Shown piece by piece: positions 1 to 6,988 of a stretch of DNA of 34,195 nt. Every line of letters begins with the position of its first letter. Positions within the stretch are counted from its first letter, which is position 1. Source of the stretch: an uncultured Oscillospiraceae bacterium (GTDB lineage: Bacteria; Bacillota; Clostridia; Oscillospirales; Oscillospiraceae). The stretch covers positions 1-34,195 of the forward strand of contig CALWXQ010000016.1 in the NCBI GenBank assembly GCA_944385545.1. Direction: 5' to 3'. The notes under the pieces were generated by a model. It worked only from the letters and a program-made list of their open reading frames with translations. It was not told the DNA's origin and did not search any database. The translations under genes were made by a program, and so were the position numbers.

Positions 1-321
1 CGCCCGAAGCCCGCCGCGGATATTGAGAAACGCGAAGACCTCATCCGAGATGATGACGGCGCTTACCATCAGCCCTATCATGCACAAAAACACCACTGTT
101 GCCAGTACCGTCTGCACCACGCGAAGAGGCGGATACTTTCCCCGGAACATCGCCCTGCTCCTGCTGCGGTTGAGGAGATGGTGCAGAATAAAGAGGGCGA
201 ATATTCCCATTCCGATCCATTCATGAGCCGCCCTGCCCACCAGCTCAAAAGCCATCAGCAGCAAGAGCAGGATCGTCATGAGGAGGTCTGTGATGAGTTT
301 CATTTTCGCTTTTGTTCTCAC
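1..321 (-). CDS. DUF4405-like small membrane protein (C-terminus cut by window edge)
   Basis: The minus-strand frame is open from 321 to the window edge, so the protein is partial (107 codons seen). It begins with a predicted membrane helix rich in Leu/Met, then a second hydrophobic stretch carrying HEWIG and a LFILHHLLNR motif, and a third helix VVQTVLATVVFLCMIGLMV. The paired HE...HH histidines inside helices resemble the DUF4405 / cytochrome b561-like families, which suggests haem or quinone chemistry at the membrane; that function is inference. I chose the GTG at 321 because AAGGAGA lies 6 bases upstream; the in-frame ATG at 303 is 24 bases away from it. It is the last visible gene of the minus-strand redox island. 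Confidence 0.7.
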   Translation of the reverse strand, partial: MRTKAKMKLITDLLMTILLLLLMAFELVGRAAHEWIGMGIFALFILHHLLNRSRSRAMFRGKYPPLRVVQTVLATVVFLCMIGLMVSAVIISDEVFAFLNIRGGLRA

Positions 322-342
322 AGGCCGTCTCCTTCCTTTCCG

Positions 343-987
343 TTACCGAATAAAATTGGTATAGACCGGATCTTCCTGAGGCGGCAGGGGGATGCCCAGT
401 TTGCAGCCGATCTCCTTGCATTTCAGCCAGAACGCCATATTGTGCCCCAGTAACCGCATGGTCTGCATTCCTTCCAGATCCTGCCGTACCTGTTCCGGCG
501 AAGCGCCGTGCACCATGTTCCAGTAGCGGGAGGAGACGATGGGCATCTGCATCAGAGCGAAGTATTTATAGAGCTGATCCAGGGCGGACGTCGTGCCGGC
601 CCTCCTGGCCGAAACGATGGCTGCGGCGGGTTTGTGGCAGAACCGGCCGCCTTTTCCGTTGATATCCGTGTAAAACGCCCTGTCAAGAAACGCGATGAGC
701 GCGCCGCCGGCGCTGGCGAAATGAACCGGTGAACCGAACACAAAGCCGTCGTAATCCCCGGCGATCTCCAGAAAATCGTTCACGGTGTCCTGTAGCGCGC
801 ACCGGTTTTGCCGCCCACAGGCCTTGCAGGCGATACAGCCGGAAATGGGCTTATTGCCGATCCAGAACAGATCGGTGCCAACCCCGTTTTGATTCAATGC
901 CTCGGAAACCTCGCACAGGGCGGTATGGGTGCAGCCGTTTTGATGAGGACTTCCGTTTACCAGCAATACTTTCATCTGCTTTTTCAT
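343..987 (-). CDS. Flavodoxin-fold NADPH-dependent FMN reductase family protein
   Basis: The 214-residue protein opens with MKVLLVNGSPHQNGCTHTAL, the phosphate-binding loop typical of NADPH-dependent FMN reductases and iron-sulfur flavoproteins. It is followed by a short cysteine set, GCIACKACGRQNRC, in the position where members of this family bind an Fe-S cluster or keep structural cysteines. GSPVHFASAGG is the second FMN-contacting loop. It probably carries FMN and passes electrons to an unknown acceptor in the cytosol. The ATG at 987 is chosen over the TTG at 990: it overlaps the stop of the upstream flavoredoxin gene (TGATG) and has GGGGA 8 bases upstream, so translation is probably coupled. 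Specific substrate unknown. Confidence 0.85.
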   Translation of the reverse strand: MKKQMKVLLVNGSPHQNGCTHTALCEVSEALNQNGVGTDLFWIGNKPISGCIACKACGRQNRCALQDTVNDFLEIAGDYDGFVFGSPVHFASAGGALIAFLDRAFYTDINGKGGRFCHKPAAAIVSARRAGTTSALDQLYKYFALMQMPIVSSRYWNMVHGASPEQVRQDLEGMQTMRLLGHNMAFWLKCKEIGCKLGIPLPPQEDPVYTNFIR

Positions 988-1559
988 CAAACAGTTCCCC
1001 TTTGACGCAACGCTGCGCCGTCGGAAAAGGCGCTGCCGACCCGCGCCCCCATCACATGGTAGCCGCTGTGGGCAGGCTCGAAGGTGATGGGGCGGAATTT
1101 GTCAAAATCAATGCTGCCATCTTCGCCCAGGACAGCCTCGTCCACGCTGACGTTGACGATCTGACCGATGATATTGCCGTCCTCATTGACCTTAATGAGT
1201 TTGCACTCCAGGGCTACCGGCAGTTCGTCGATGAGGGGCGCGTTCACAAACCGGCTCTTCGTCACATGGAAGCCGGACTTCTCCAGCTTCTTGGGCTCTT
1301 TGTTGGCGGAGACGATGCCCACATAGTCAGCGGGAACCACATGGGTGGCGTCGGCAAAGGCGACGGTGAAGGCCCCGGCAGTCTGGATGTTCTTTGTAGT
1401 CTTGTGGCCGGCGCTCAGTCTGAGCACCACCTTGTCCGAATCGTACAGCCCGCCCCAGGCGGCGTTCATGGCGTTGGGCTTTCCGCTTTCATCGTAGGTG
1501 CCGACGATGAGCACCGGCAGGGGATAGAACCAGGACTTCACGCCGAAATTTTTACGCAT
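987..1559 (-). CDS. Flavoredoxin / flavin reductase-like domain protein
   Basis: The 190-residue protein has the split-barrel flavin reductase-like fold: it opens KSWFYPLPVLIVGTYDE, then NAMNAAWGGLYDSDKVVL, SAGHKTTKNIQTAGAFTV and DYVGIVSANKEPKK, the usual order of FMN-contacting strands in flavoredoxins. Such proteins bind FMN and act as one- or two-electron carriers in anaerobes. A strong AAGGAGG ribosome site precedes the ATG by 9 bases and overlaps the end of the aldo/keto reductase gene. Its stop overlaps the next start, so the two flavoproteins are likely made together. Family assignment is firm; the partner is inferred only from context. Confidence 0.88.
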   Translation of the reverse strand: MRKNFGVKSWFYPLPVLIVGTYDESGKPNAMNAAWGGLYDSDKVVLRLSAGHKTTKNIQTAGAFTVAFADATHVVPADYVGIVSANKEPKKLEKSGFHVTKSRFVNAPLIDELPVALECKLIKVNEDGNIIGQIVNVSVDEAVLGEDGSIDFDKFRPITFEPAHSGYHVMGARVGSAFSDGAALRQRGTV

Positions 1560-1574
1560 GTCTGTTTTCCTCCT

Positions 1575-2420
1575 TTACTTCTGTCCATCCACGTCCGGCA
1601 CTATCTCGGCATAAGCTTTCAGCATCTCCGGGGTGCTGGTGTAGTAGCGGGTGTTTTTGTCCAGGGCGGCGATCTTTGCCATTTCCTCATCCGTCAGAGA
1701 GAAGTCGAACAGGTCGAAGTTGTCCTTGATATGTGCCGGATTCTTGGAGCCGGGGATGACGATGTTCCCGGCCTGGATGTGCCAGCGCAGAATGATCTGG
1801 GCGCCCGTCTTGCTGTACTTCTTTCCCAGATCCGCAAACACCGGATCTTCCAGCAGGGTCTTGTCTCCGTGGCCCAGAGGGTACCAGGCCTGGAGAACCA
1901 TACCCTCGTTGTCAAGGAACGCCTTCAGCGCCCGCTCCTGGAAGTAGGGGTGAACCTCAGTCTGAAGCACGGAGGGCTTTACATCACAAATGTCCAGAAT
2001 CTCCCGGATCTGTCCTTCAGTGAAGTTGGACAGGCCGATGGCCCTCACCTTGCCTTCTTGATAGGCCTTTTCCATCAGGCGGTAGCCGGCCACATAGTTC
2101 CCTGCGGGCTGGTGGATCAGCAGCAGATCGATATAATCGGTGCTCAGGCGCTGCAAAGTCTTGTTCACGGCGTTTTCATCCTCGTAGAAAGAAGGCCACA
2201 GCTTTGTTTCCAGGAAGATCTCCTCCCGGGACAGGCCGGACTTTCTCATGGCCCGCCCCACTGCTTTTTCGTTGACATAGGCGTTGGCGGTGTCGATAAG
2301 GCGGCAGCCGTTTTCCAGGGCCGCCAGCACCGAAGCCTCCGCCTGATCCGGAGTCAGCAAAAAGGTGCCGATCCCCGCCATGGGCATTTTCAATCCGTTG
2401 TTCAAAATCGCGTATTCCAT
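1575..2420 (-). CDS. Aldo/keto reductase
   Basis: The 281-residue protein is a single TIM-barrel aldo/keto reductase. Visible family marks are MAGIGTF near the N-terminus, DTANAYVNEKAVGRAM (Asp and Tyr of the catalytic tetrad), ETKLWPS (Lys), LLLIHQP (His), GLSNF, and the NADPH-phosphate pocket IPGSKNPAHIKDN near the C-terminus. It would reduce small aldehydes or ketones with NADPH in the cytosol. The start at 2420 is preferred over a longer upstream reading because AAGGAGC sits 6-7 bases before this ATG and the protein then begins at MEYAILNNGLKMP, the usual family start. It lies 20 bases downstream of the broken alcohol dehydrogenase. Confidence 0.92.
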   Translation of the reverse strand: MEYAILNNGLKMPMAGIGTFLLTPDQAEASVLAALENGCRLIDTANAYVNEKAVGRAMRKSGLSREEIFLETKLWPSFYEDENAVNKTLQRLSTDYIDLLLIHQPAGNYVAGYRLMEKAYQEGKVRAIGLSNFTEGQIREILDICDVKPSVLQTEVHPYFQERALKAFLDNEGMVLQAWYPLGHGDKTLLEDPVFADLGKKYSKTGAQIILRWHIQAGNIVIPGSKNPAHIKDNFDLFDFSLTDEEMAKIAALDKNTRYYTSTPEMLKAYAEIVPDVDGQK

Positions 2421-2440
2421 AGGATGCTCCTTCCTTTCTT

Positions 2441-3383
2441 TTATCTGCACGCCATCAAAATCTCAAAGATTTCGTCGGTTGTCAGCTTCCGGCAGCAGCC
2501 CGGCTGGATGTTGGTGGAATCCGCCACCGCCCGCAGCATGTCCTCCTTCGGCTCCACGCCCAGCTCTGCAAAGGTAGTGGGCAGACCGATCTCCCGGATG
2601 AATGCCGCCAGGGCCTCAATGCCGGCCAAAGCGGTCTCCTCCCGGGTCTTGCCGCTGCCGTCCACGCCCCAGACAGCTTCGGCGAAATGGGCGAAGCGCT
2701 CTGTCGCGTCCCGGTAGATGTGCCGGTACAGGGGCGGATGGATCACCGCAAGGCCACAGCCGTGGTTGCAGTCGGTGTAGGCTCCCAGCTGATGCTCGAT
2801 CATGTGGGCCTGGAAGTCGGTGACCTTGCCCAATTTCAGGATGCCGTTTTCCGCCATGGCGGAATCCCACATAAGCTCCCAGCACGCCGGTTTTGATCAT
2901 CTTTTCCTCGTGGGTGATCACAGCTCCGTTGTTCATCTCCGCGCCGGTTCCGGTGGCGGTGACGATGGTCCCCATGGGTACAAATTCTGTGGGGAATTCG
3001 TGATCCTCAAATTCCATCTGCCAGATGTCCCGGTGGGTTTTGGCCTGGGCGGAGATGATCTTGCAGCAGTCGATGACCGAGCCGCCGCCCACCGCCAGGA
3101 TGAAGTCGATCTTACGATCCCGCGCCAGCGCCGCGCCCTCCTGCACCTTTTGGTAGGTGGGGTTGGGCATGATGCCGGGGAAGTCCACAATCTCCTTTCC
3201 GGCCTCCCGGAGCACGGCCGCCACGGCGTCATAGGTGCCGTTTTTACGCACCGAGCCGCCGCCGTAGGCAAGCATCACCCGCTTTCCGTACTTGCCCATC
3301 TCCTGGGAGATGGCCTTTTTTGCCGCGTCGGTGCCGAAATACACCTTAACGGGATACAAATACACAAAATCGTTCATAATCAT
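2441..3383 (-). pseudogene. Iron-containing alcohol dehydrogenase (BDH/YqhD type), internal deletion plus frameshift
   Basis: The N-terminal two thirds reads normally: NDFVYLYPVKVYFG, the GGGSV nucleotide loop, FPGIMPNPTYQKVQEGA, LAVGGGSVIDCCK and TIVTATGTGAEMNNGAVI. After KTGVLGA (about 2873-2880) the frame breaks and a second frame resumes at MWDSAMAENG, running to the normal C-terminus with AHMIEHQLGAYTDCNHG. Intact relatives have roughly 75-90 residues between these points, including the Asp and first His that ligate the metal, so about 230-270 bp are missing at a single junction. The last two metal histidines (MIEH, CNHG) remain. The product cannot be an active enzyme. The start is taken as the ATG at 3383 or 3377; no good ribosome site decides between them. 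Confidence 0.88.
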
Positions 3384-3411
3384 TTGCGCGCCTATGGTCG
3401 CCCTCTCCTCT

Positions 3412-4107
3412 TTACAGTCCAAGGCTGTCGATCCAACTCTGCACGTCCGTCTGGGAAACACCAGATCTAAAGCGCATCCCTTCCTGCCAGTCGCCGGTGC
3501 CGGCCATTTCCGCCAGCAGCTCTCCGCTCTGACCCAGGCCGGAGCTGGAGGAGGTGCAGAAGGGGATTACCGTTTTTCCGGTAAAGTCATTGGCCTCCAC
3601 AAAGCCGTCCACCGGCCAGGCAGCGATGCCCCACCAGATGGGATAACCGATGAATACGGTGCCGTATTCGTCCCAGTTCTCCACGGTGTCGGCCACTAGC
3701 GCCACGTCCCGCAGGGACTCGTCCTCGTGCTCCCGCGTCACGCGGCTGCTGTCGTTCGTCCAGTTCAGATCATCGTCGGTATAGGGCTCCACAGGCTCCA
3801 GCGCAAAGAGATCCCCGCCGGTGGCTTCGGCGATATAGCCTGCCGCCTCCTGGGTATTGCCCGTGGCGGAGTAATATACCACCAGGGTTTTGTCGGATGT
3901 TGTCTGCTGAGTTGCTTCGGAGGAAGCGCTACTGTGGGATTCCTCAGAAGCAGTAGGTTCCGGCTGAGTGGTCTGGATGCTCTCCGGCACGGATATCTCC
4001 GCAGATGTGGATTCCGGCGTCGAAGAATCGGTACCCCTGTTGCTGCCGCAGGCGGCTAAACCCAACACAAGCGCCAGGCTCAAAAACAATGCTGTTAACT
4101 TTTTCAT
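3412..4107 (-). CDS. Flavodoxin-domain lipoprotein
   Basis: The 231-residue protein starts MKKLTALFLSLALVLGLAAC, a lipoprotein signal peptide with lipobox LAAC, so it should be anchored to the outer face of the membrane. A Ser/Thr/Glu-rich linker of about 50 residues follows. The C-terminal 150 residues form a flavodoxin domain: TLVVYYSATGNTQEAAGYI is the FMN phosphate loop, and YPIWWGIAAWPV and CTSSSSGLGQS fit the second and third FMN loops. It likely shuttles electrons outside the cytoplasm. The start at 4107 has AAAGGATG upstream and yields a clean signal peptide, whereas the longer reading begins inside the decayed hydrolase gene. Flavodoxins with this layout are common in gut Clostridia redox islands. 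Confidence 0.88.
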   Translation of the reverse strand: MKKLTALFLSLALVLGLAACGSNRGTDSSTPESTSAEISVPESIQTTQPEPTASEESHSSASSEATQQTTSDKTLVVYYSATGNTQEAAGYIAEATGGDLFALEPVEPYTDDDLNWTNDSSRVTREHEDESLRDVALVADTVENWDEYGTVFIGYPIWWGIAAWPVDGFVEANDFTGKTVIPFCTSSSSGLGQSGELLAEMAGTGDWQEGMRFRSGVSQTDVQSWIDSLGL

Positions 4108-4157
4108 ATTGGTTTCATCCTTTCTGATTTTCATCCATGGAGTGTATCCTTGGTATT

Positions 4158-4536
4158 TCATTGACTTTCCTCCGTCTGCGCTTTCCAAAAGGTCACCGCC
4201 TGGTCAATCCAGCCCTCAGCAACGGTACCGGCGCCCAGTCCGAAGCCGTGGCCCAGCCCGGGGCAATGGTGGAATTCCGTGGGAATGTCCAGGGCGCTCA
4301 TGGCCCGGAGCCGCCCCAGAGGGAATAGCAGTCGGTGTCCACCTCCATTTATTTAGATGTTGTGGTGTTGCACTTGTATTGTACATCCTAGCCTCCTGAA
4401 TCTTATACGCCTCCTCTTGCTAGATTGTCCCGCTTTCGGCATCTCCTTCGCCGGTTGGAATAGTGATATCCTTGCCGCATCCGGCAAGGGTAAACGCCGT
4501 CCATAGGAGCAGAGCAATCAGTAAAGCTTTTTTCGT
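4158..4536 (-). pseudogene. Remnant of a lipoprotein alpha/beta hydrolase
   Basis: Three pieces of one gene can be read on the minus strand. At 4425-4536 an AGGTG ribosome site is followed 7 bases later by ACG (instead of ATG) and KKALLIALLLWTAFTLAGCG, a lipoprotein signal peptide with lipobox LAGC, ending in TAG. At about 4310-4345 VDTDCYSLWGGSG resembles the nucleophile elbow (GGSAG) of dienelactone-hydrolase-like esterases. At 4158-4310 RAMSALDIPTEFHHCPGLGH followed by GFGLGAG and GWIDQAVTFWKAQTEESQ is the C-terminal part with the catalytic His (GLGHGFGLG). Most of the core is deleted and the pieces are in different frames. Assignment of the three as one gene is inference from order and content. 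Confidence 0.72.
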
Positions 4537-4575
4537 ATCCTATCACCTGCTTTCTGTCTCGTTTTGATTCTATTA

Positions 4576-4607
4576 TAAAAAAAGCGAGACCTCCGAAGAA
4601 GTCTCGT
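4576..4607 (-). terminator. Rho-independent terminator of the LysR gene
   Basis: On the minus strand CGAGAC (4601-4606) pairs perfectly with GTCTCG (4585-4590) around a 10-base loop, followed by CTTTTTTTATAA. It lies about 30 bases after the LysR stop and would separate LysR transcription from the redox genes downstream. Confidence 0.8.
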
Positions 4608-4634
4608 TTTGTCAGGATGTTAAAACCTATAGGT

Positions 4635-5543
4635 TCAAACTCCATCCGTTCGTATGGCGAACTCCACCGCCTTCAAAAACTGACGTACCGTCGGCGAGGG
4701 TTGGGGCGCGTGGAGCAGCCCATAGGGAATGGTGTATTCCCAGTCCACCGGCAGGATCTTCAAAAGCGGGTGGACATACTGCCATTTTTCCACCGCCATC
4801 AGTACACAGTTGTTGTTTTCGCACTGATTGAAGGCCTCCAAATTGTAGAAATCAAAATCCACAATCTGGATCTGAGGGTGGTTTTTCCACAGGTATTCCC
4901 GCAGGCGATCCACATGGTGGCTCCAATTCCGCCGCATCAGCATCAGCCGTTCTCCGTACAGATCCTGAATGGCGAGGCGCTCCTTCTGCGCCAGACGGTG
5001 ATGGATGGACACCGCACAGCGGATGGGTTCTCTTGACAGCTCCAGCCCGTCGCACCGGCGCAGCTCCAGCATGGTCTCGTCGAAGATCCCCGCCACCACA
5101 TCGATATTCCGCCCCAGGTTCCCCAAAATCTCCCGGGCGTTCTCCGGCGTGTTATCAAACGGAATCAGCTGAAATTTTGTGTTTGGGCAGTCCTTCTGCA
5201 GCTTGGGCCACAGATCCACCAGCACCTGAGCCGGCGTCATGGGGGAGGTGCCGATGCGGATGACGCTCTGGGTCTCCTGCATGGCGTTCTTGGCCCGGGT
5301 GACGGAGTCCTTGCAATATTGAATGATGTATTTGGCGTCCTGCACCAAAGACTGGCCTGCCTTTGTAAGAATCAGTCCCCGGTGGGTGCGCTCAAACAGG
5401 GAAACTCCCAGGGACTGCTCCAGCAGGTTGATCTGCTTGATCACCGCCGTGGGGGAAATATACAGCAGTTCGGAGGCCTTGTTGAAGCTTCCGGCCTCCA
5501 CCACCCGAAGAAATGTTTCCAATTGCGGATTATACACCGGCAT
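4635..5543 (-). CDS. LysR-family transcriptional regulator
   Basis: The 302-residue protein has a typical LysR winged-helix N-terminus (LETFLRVVEAGSFNKASELL, then SPTAVIKQINLLEQSLGVSL and FERTHRGLILTKAG) and a periplasmic-binding-like effector domain from about residue 90 (IRIGTSPMTPAQVLVDLWPK). Length is normal. It is likely to control the adjacent minus-strand redox genes in response to an unidentified small molecule; such islands in gut Clostridia are often headed by a LysR gene. The ribosome site AGGCAGGG lies within the end of the upstream HTH gene, with which its first 14 bases overlap, so the two are probably cotranscribed. Confidence 0.93.
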   Translation of the reverse strand: MPVYNPQLETFLRVVEAGSFNKASELLYISPTAVIKQINLLEQSLGVSLFERTHRGLILTKAGQSLVQDAKYIIQYCKDSVTRAKNAMQETQSVIRIGTSPMTPAQVLVDLWPKLQKDCPNTKFQLIPFDNTPENAREILGNLGRNIDVVAGIFDETMLELRRCDGLELSREPIRCAVSIHHRLAQKERLAIQDLYGERLMLMRRNWSHHVDRLREYLWKNHPQIQIVDFDFYNLEAFNQCENNNCVLMAVEKWQYVHPLLKILPVDWEYTIPYGLLHAPQPSPTVRQFLKAVEFAIRTDGV

Positions 5544-5721
5544 CCCTGCCTTTCTCTTTTTGCTTTCGCAGATCGGATGGGTTTTCCGCGGATGCCGGGA
5601 TCATCCAGGAGCGCCCAAAACGCAGTACCCCTGCAATCCGCCGCGTTTCACAGAGCGTTTGCACCCTCCGCTCTGAAATTCCCCATGCCTGGGACGCTTC
5701 CCTAACAGAGATGTACCGCAT
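5530..5721 (-). CDS. Small helix-turn-helix DNA-binding protein
   Basis: The 63-residue protein begins MRYISVREASQAWGISERRV and continues QTLCETRRIAGVLRFGRSWM, the pattern of a MerR/excisionase-like helix-turn-helix (HTH_17) where a recognition helix and a short wing read DNA (the wing carries RFGRSWMIP). The ATG at 5721 is preferred over a TTG at 5742 because GGAAG precedes it closely and homologues start at this point. It overlaps the LysR start by 14 bases. A long perfect inverted repeat lies immediately upstream (5741-5793) and may be its operator; that link is inference. The tail DLRKQKEKGRDAGV is charged and probably disordered. Confidence 0.75.
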   Translation of the reverse strand: MRYISVREASQAWGISERRVQTLCETRRIAGVLRFGRSWMIPASAENPSDLRKQKEKGRDAGV

Positions 5722-5740
5722 CGCTTCCGCAATCCATGCC

Positions 5741-5793
5741 AATCACACAAAAACAAGGGGAAAGTTTTGGCTTGCAAGCTGTTTTGTGTGATT
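5741..5793. promoter_or_regulatory. 12-bp perfect inverted repeat upstream of the HTH gene
   Basis: AATCACACAAAA at 5741-5752 is repeated in inverse orientation as TTTTGTGTGATT at 5782-5793, with 29 bases between the arms that hold a further small palindrome, CTTGCAAG. It lies directly upstream of the HTH start. Arms this far apart fit a two-site operator better than a terminator; no T tract follows. A second palindrome, CGGATATCCG, lies nearby at 5813-5822. Confidence 0.5.
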
Positions 5794-5847
5794 CAGTATG
5801 CATTATTTATTCGGATATCCGTATACTCCTATCGTCATTATAGTTAG

Positions 5848-6008
5848 GGAACCTCTGACTAAATCGACAAGAGCTGATGTCGAGAGATTTTGGCACAGCC
5901 GAAAGTTCAAAAAGTGGAGGAATACTGTATGTATTTCCCACTTTTTGAACTGTACGGATGGGGCAAAAGATCCGGCATTCAGCCGAAGACGATTTATTCA
6001 GAGGTTCC
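5848..6008 (+). mobile_element. MITE-like repeat, copy A (161 bp, reference orientation)
   Basis: The left end GGAACCTCTGACTAAATCG and the inverse complement of the right end differ at one of 19 bases. Inside, GTTCAAAAAGTGG (5905-5917) pairs with CCACTTTTTGAAC (5938-5950). The element is flanked by TTAG on both sides (5844-5847 and 6009-6012), as expected of a 4-bp target duplication. It contains no transposase. Confidence 0.9.
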
Positions 6009-6049
6009 TTAGATTCCTTGGTTTTGTCAATTGCTGACAGGAATACGGA

Positions 6050-6210
6050 GGAACCTCCGATGAAATCGAAAGTGGCGATGCCATGCGTTTTCGATACAGC
6101 CGAAGGTTCAAAAAGGGGAGGAATGCTGTATGGATTTCCCGCTTTTTTCAGCTACACGGATGGGGCAAAAGATTCGGCATTCAGCCGAAGACGATTGATT
6201 CAGAGGTTCC
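6050..6210 (+). mobile_element. MITE-like repeat, copy B (161 bp)
   Basis: Same length and order of blocks as copy A, only 41 bases away and in the same orientation, but diverged: the left end reads GGAACCTCCGATGAAATCG and the internal stem is GGTTCAAAAAGGGG...CGCTTTTTTCAGC. Flanks do not match, so it is probably the older insertion or arose differently from copy A. Confidence 0.85.
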
Positions 6211-6284
6211 CCATATATTTCGATAACGGTATTATACACCCCCGCAGGCCGTCTGCTAAGCTTTTTCCTCCTTTGCAAAGTGAC

Positions 6285-6313
6285 TCCCGGTTCGGCGGGA
6301 TGCCAAACCGGGA
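6285..6313 (-). terminator. Hairpin downstream of spoVAC
   Basis: TCCCGGTT (6285-6292) pairs with AACCGGGA (6306-6313), extended by inner GGC/GCC pairs. It sits 5 bases after the spoVAC stop on the minus strand. The following T run is weak, so termination efficiency is uncertain. Confidence 0.5.
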
Positions 6314-6317
6314 ATCC

Positions 6318-6755
6318 TTAAAACAGCAACGTGATCCAATAGATCAGCCCGTATACCACGCTGGCTGCCAGTCCGTAGACAAGCACCGGCCCGGCAATGG
6401 TAAACATTTTACCTCCCACGCCTAGAATGAACCCCTCGGTCTTAAATTCTACCGCCGGGGCGGCAATGGAATTGGCAAAGCCGGTGATGGGCACCAGGGT
6501 ACCGGCTCCGGCAAATTTGGCAATGTTATCATACAAGCTCAGCCCTGTCAGCAGCGCGGACAGCGCTACCAGGCTCATAGACGCCGCCGTCCCCGCCGCC
6601 TCCCGCTCCAGTCCCAGCCAGGCATAGCCGTTCATAAACGCCTGTCCCAGGGCGCAGATCAGCCCGCCGATCCAGAAGGCGTTGAAGCAGTCCTTTCCCA
6701 TGGGGGACTTGGGGCTCATATCCGATACCAGCTTGCCGTATTGCTTTTCCGTCAT
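6318..6755 (-). CDS. spoVAC: Stage V sporulation protein AC
   Basis: The 145-residue protein matches SpoVAC in length and motifs: a short polar N-terminus (MTEKQYGKLV, PKSPMGKDCFNAFWIGGLIC), then four membrane segments with LLTGLSLYDNIAKFAGAGTL and VPITGFANSIAAPAVE, then GFILGVGGKMF. SpoVA proteins form the inner-membrane channel that loads and releases dipicolinic acid in spores. The start at 6755 has GGAGG seven bases upstream; the longer frame has no support. spoVAD and spoVAE, usually adjacent, are not in this window, so this is an orphan copy or the set is split. A sigma-G/F-like promoter precedes it. This gene shows the host is a spore former. Confidence 0.95.
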   Translation of the reverse strand: MTEKQYGKLVSDMSPKSPMGKDCFNAFWIGGLICALGQAFMNGYAWLGLEREAAGTAASMSLVALSALLTGLSLYDNIAKFAGAGTLVPITGFANSIAAPAVEFKTEGFILGVGGKMFTIAGPVLVYGLAASVVYGLIYWITLLF

Positions 6756-6772
6756 GTTGATCCCTCCGCTGC

Positions 6773-6801
6773 TATCATGCCCCCGGTGGGAAAAAGCATA
6801 C
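6773..6801 (-). promoter_or_regulatory. Forespore sigma-G/sigma-F-like promoter of spoVAC
   Basis: On the minus strand GTATG (6797-6801) and CATGATA (6773-6779) are 17 bases apart. They match the known sigma-G pattern gHATR-N17/18-CATnHTA, and lie 18 bases before the start codon. This agrees with spoVA genes being forespore-expressed in Bacillus. Confidence 0.65.
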
Positions 6802-6900
6802 AAAAAAGCAAAGCTTCCGCCAAGGTTCTTTTGGTGATATTTTGTGTTTCTTGATAAAAACCATCTTCCTTTTTTGTCTACTATTTTTCGAGAGCCTTCG

Positions 6901-6957
6901 TTGTCAGAACAGGGGAAGATATGATACAATTATATAGCGATCCTACACACGGATCGC
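6901..6957 (+). promoter_or_regulatory. Promoter and palindromic operator of the uxuA operon
   Basis: TTGTCA (6901-6906) and TACAAT (6925-6930) are spaced by 18 bases. Just downstream, where transcription should start, GCGATCC (6937-6943) and GGATCGC (6951-6957) form a perfect 7-7-7 dyad. This position suits a repressor such as a GntR or LacI protein; none is encoded nearby. Confidence 0.6.
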
Positions 6958-6988
6958 CCGTGAAATTACAGCAATGGAGGAATGGAAT

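Noticed and set aside
729..2717. 662-residue plus-strand ORF
   Set aside because: It runs antisense to the flavoprotein, aldo/keto reductase and dehydrogenase genes, has no ribosome site and gives a low-complexity protein; it is a shadow produced by codon use.
5848..6210. ORFs within repeats such as those reading SHFLNCTDGAKDPAFSRRRF
   Set aside because: They recur in every copy, lack ribosome sites and are broken differently from copy to copy; the conservation is at DNA level (stems and ends).
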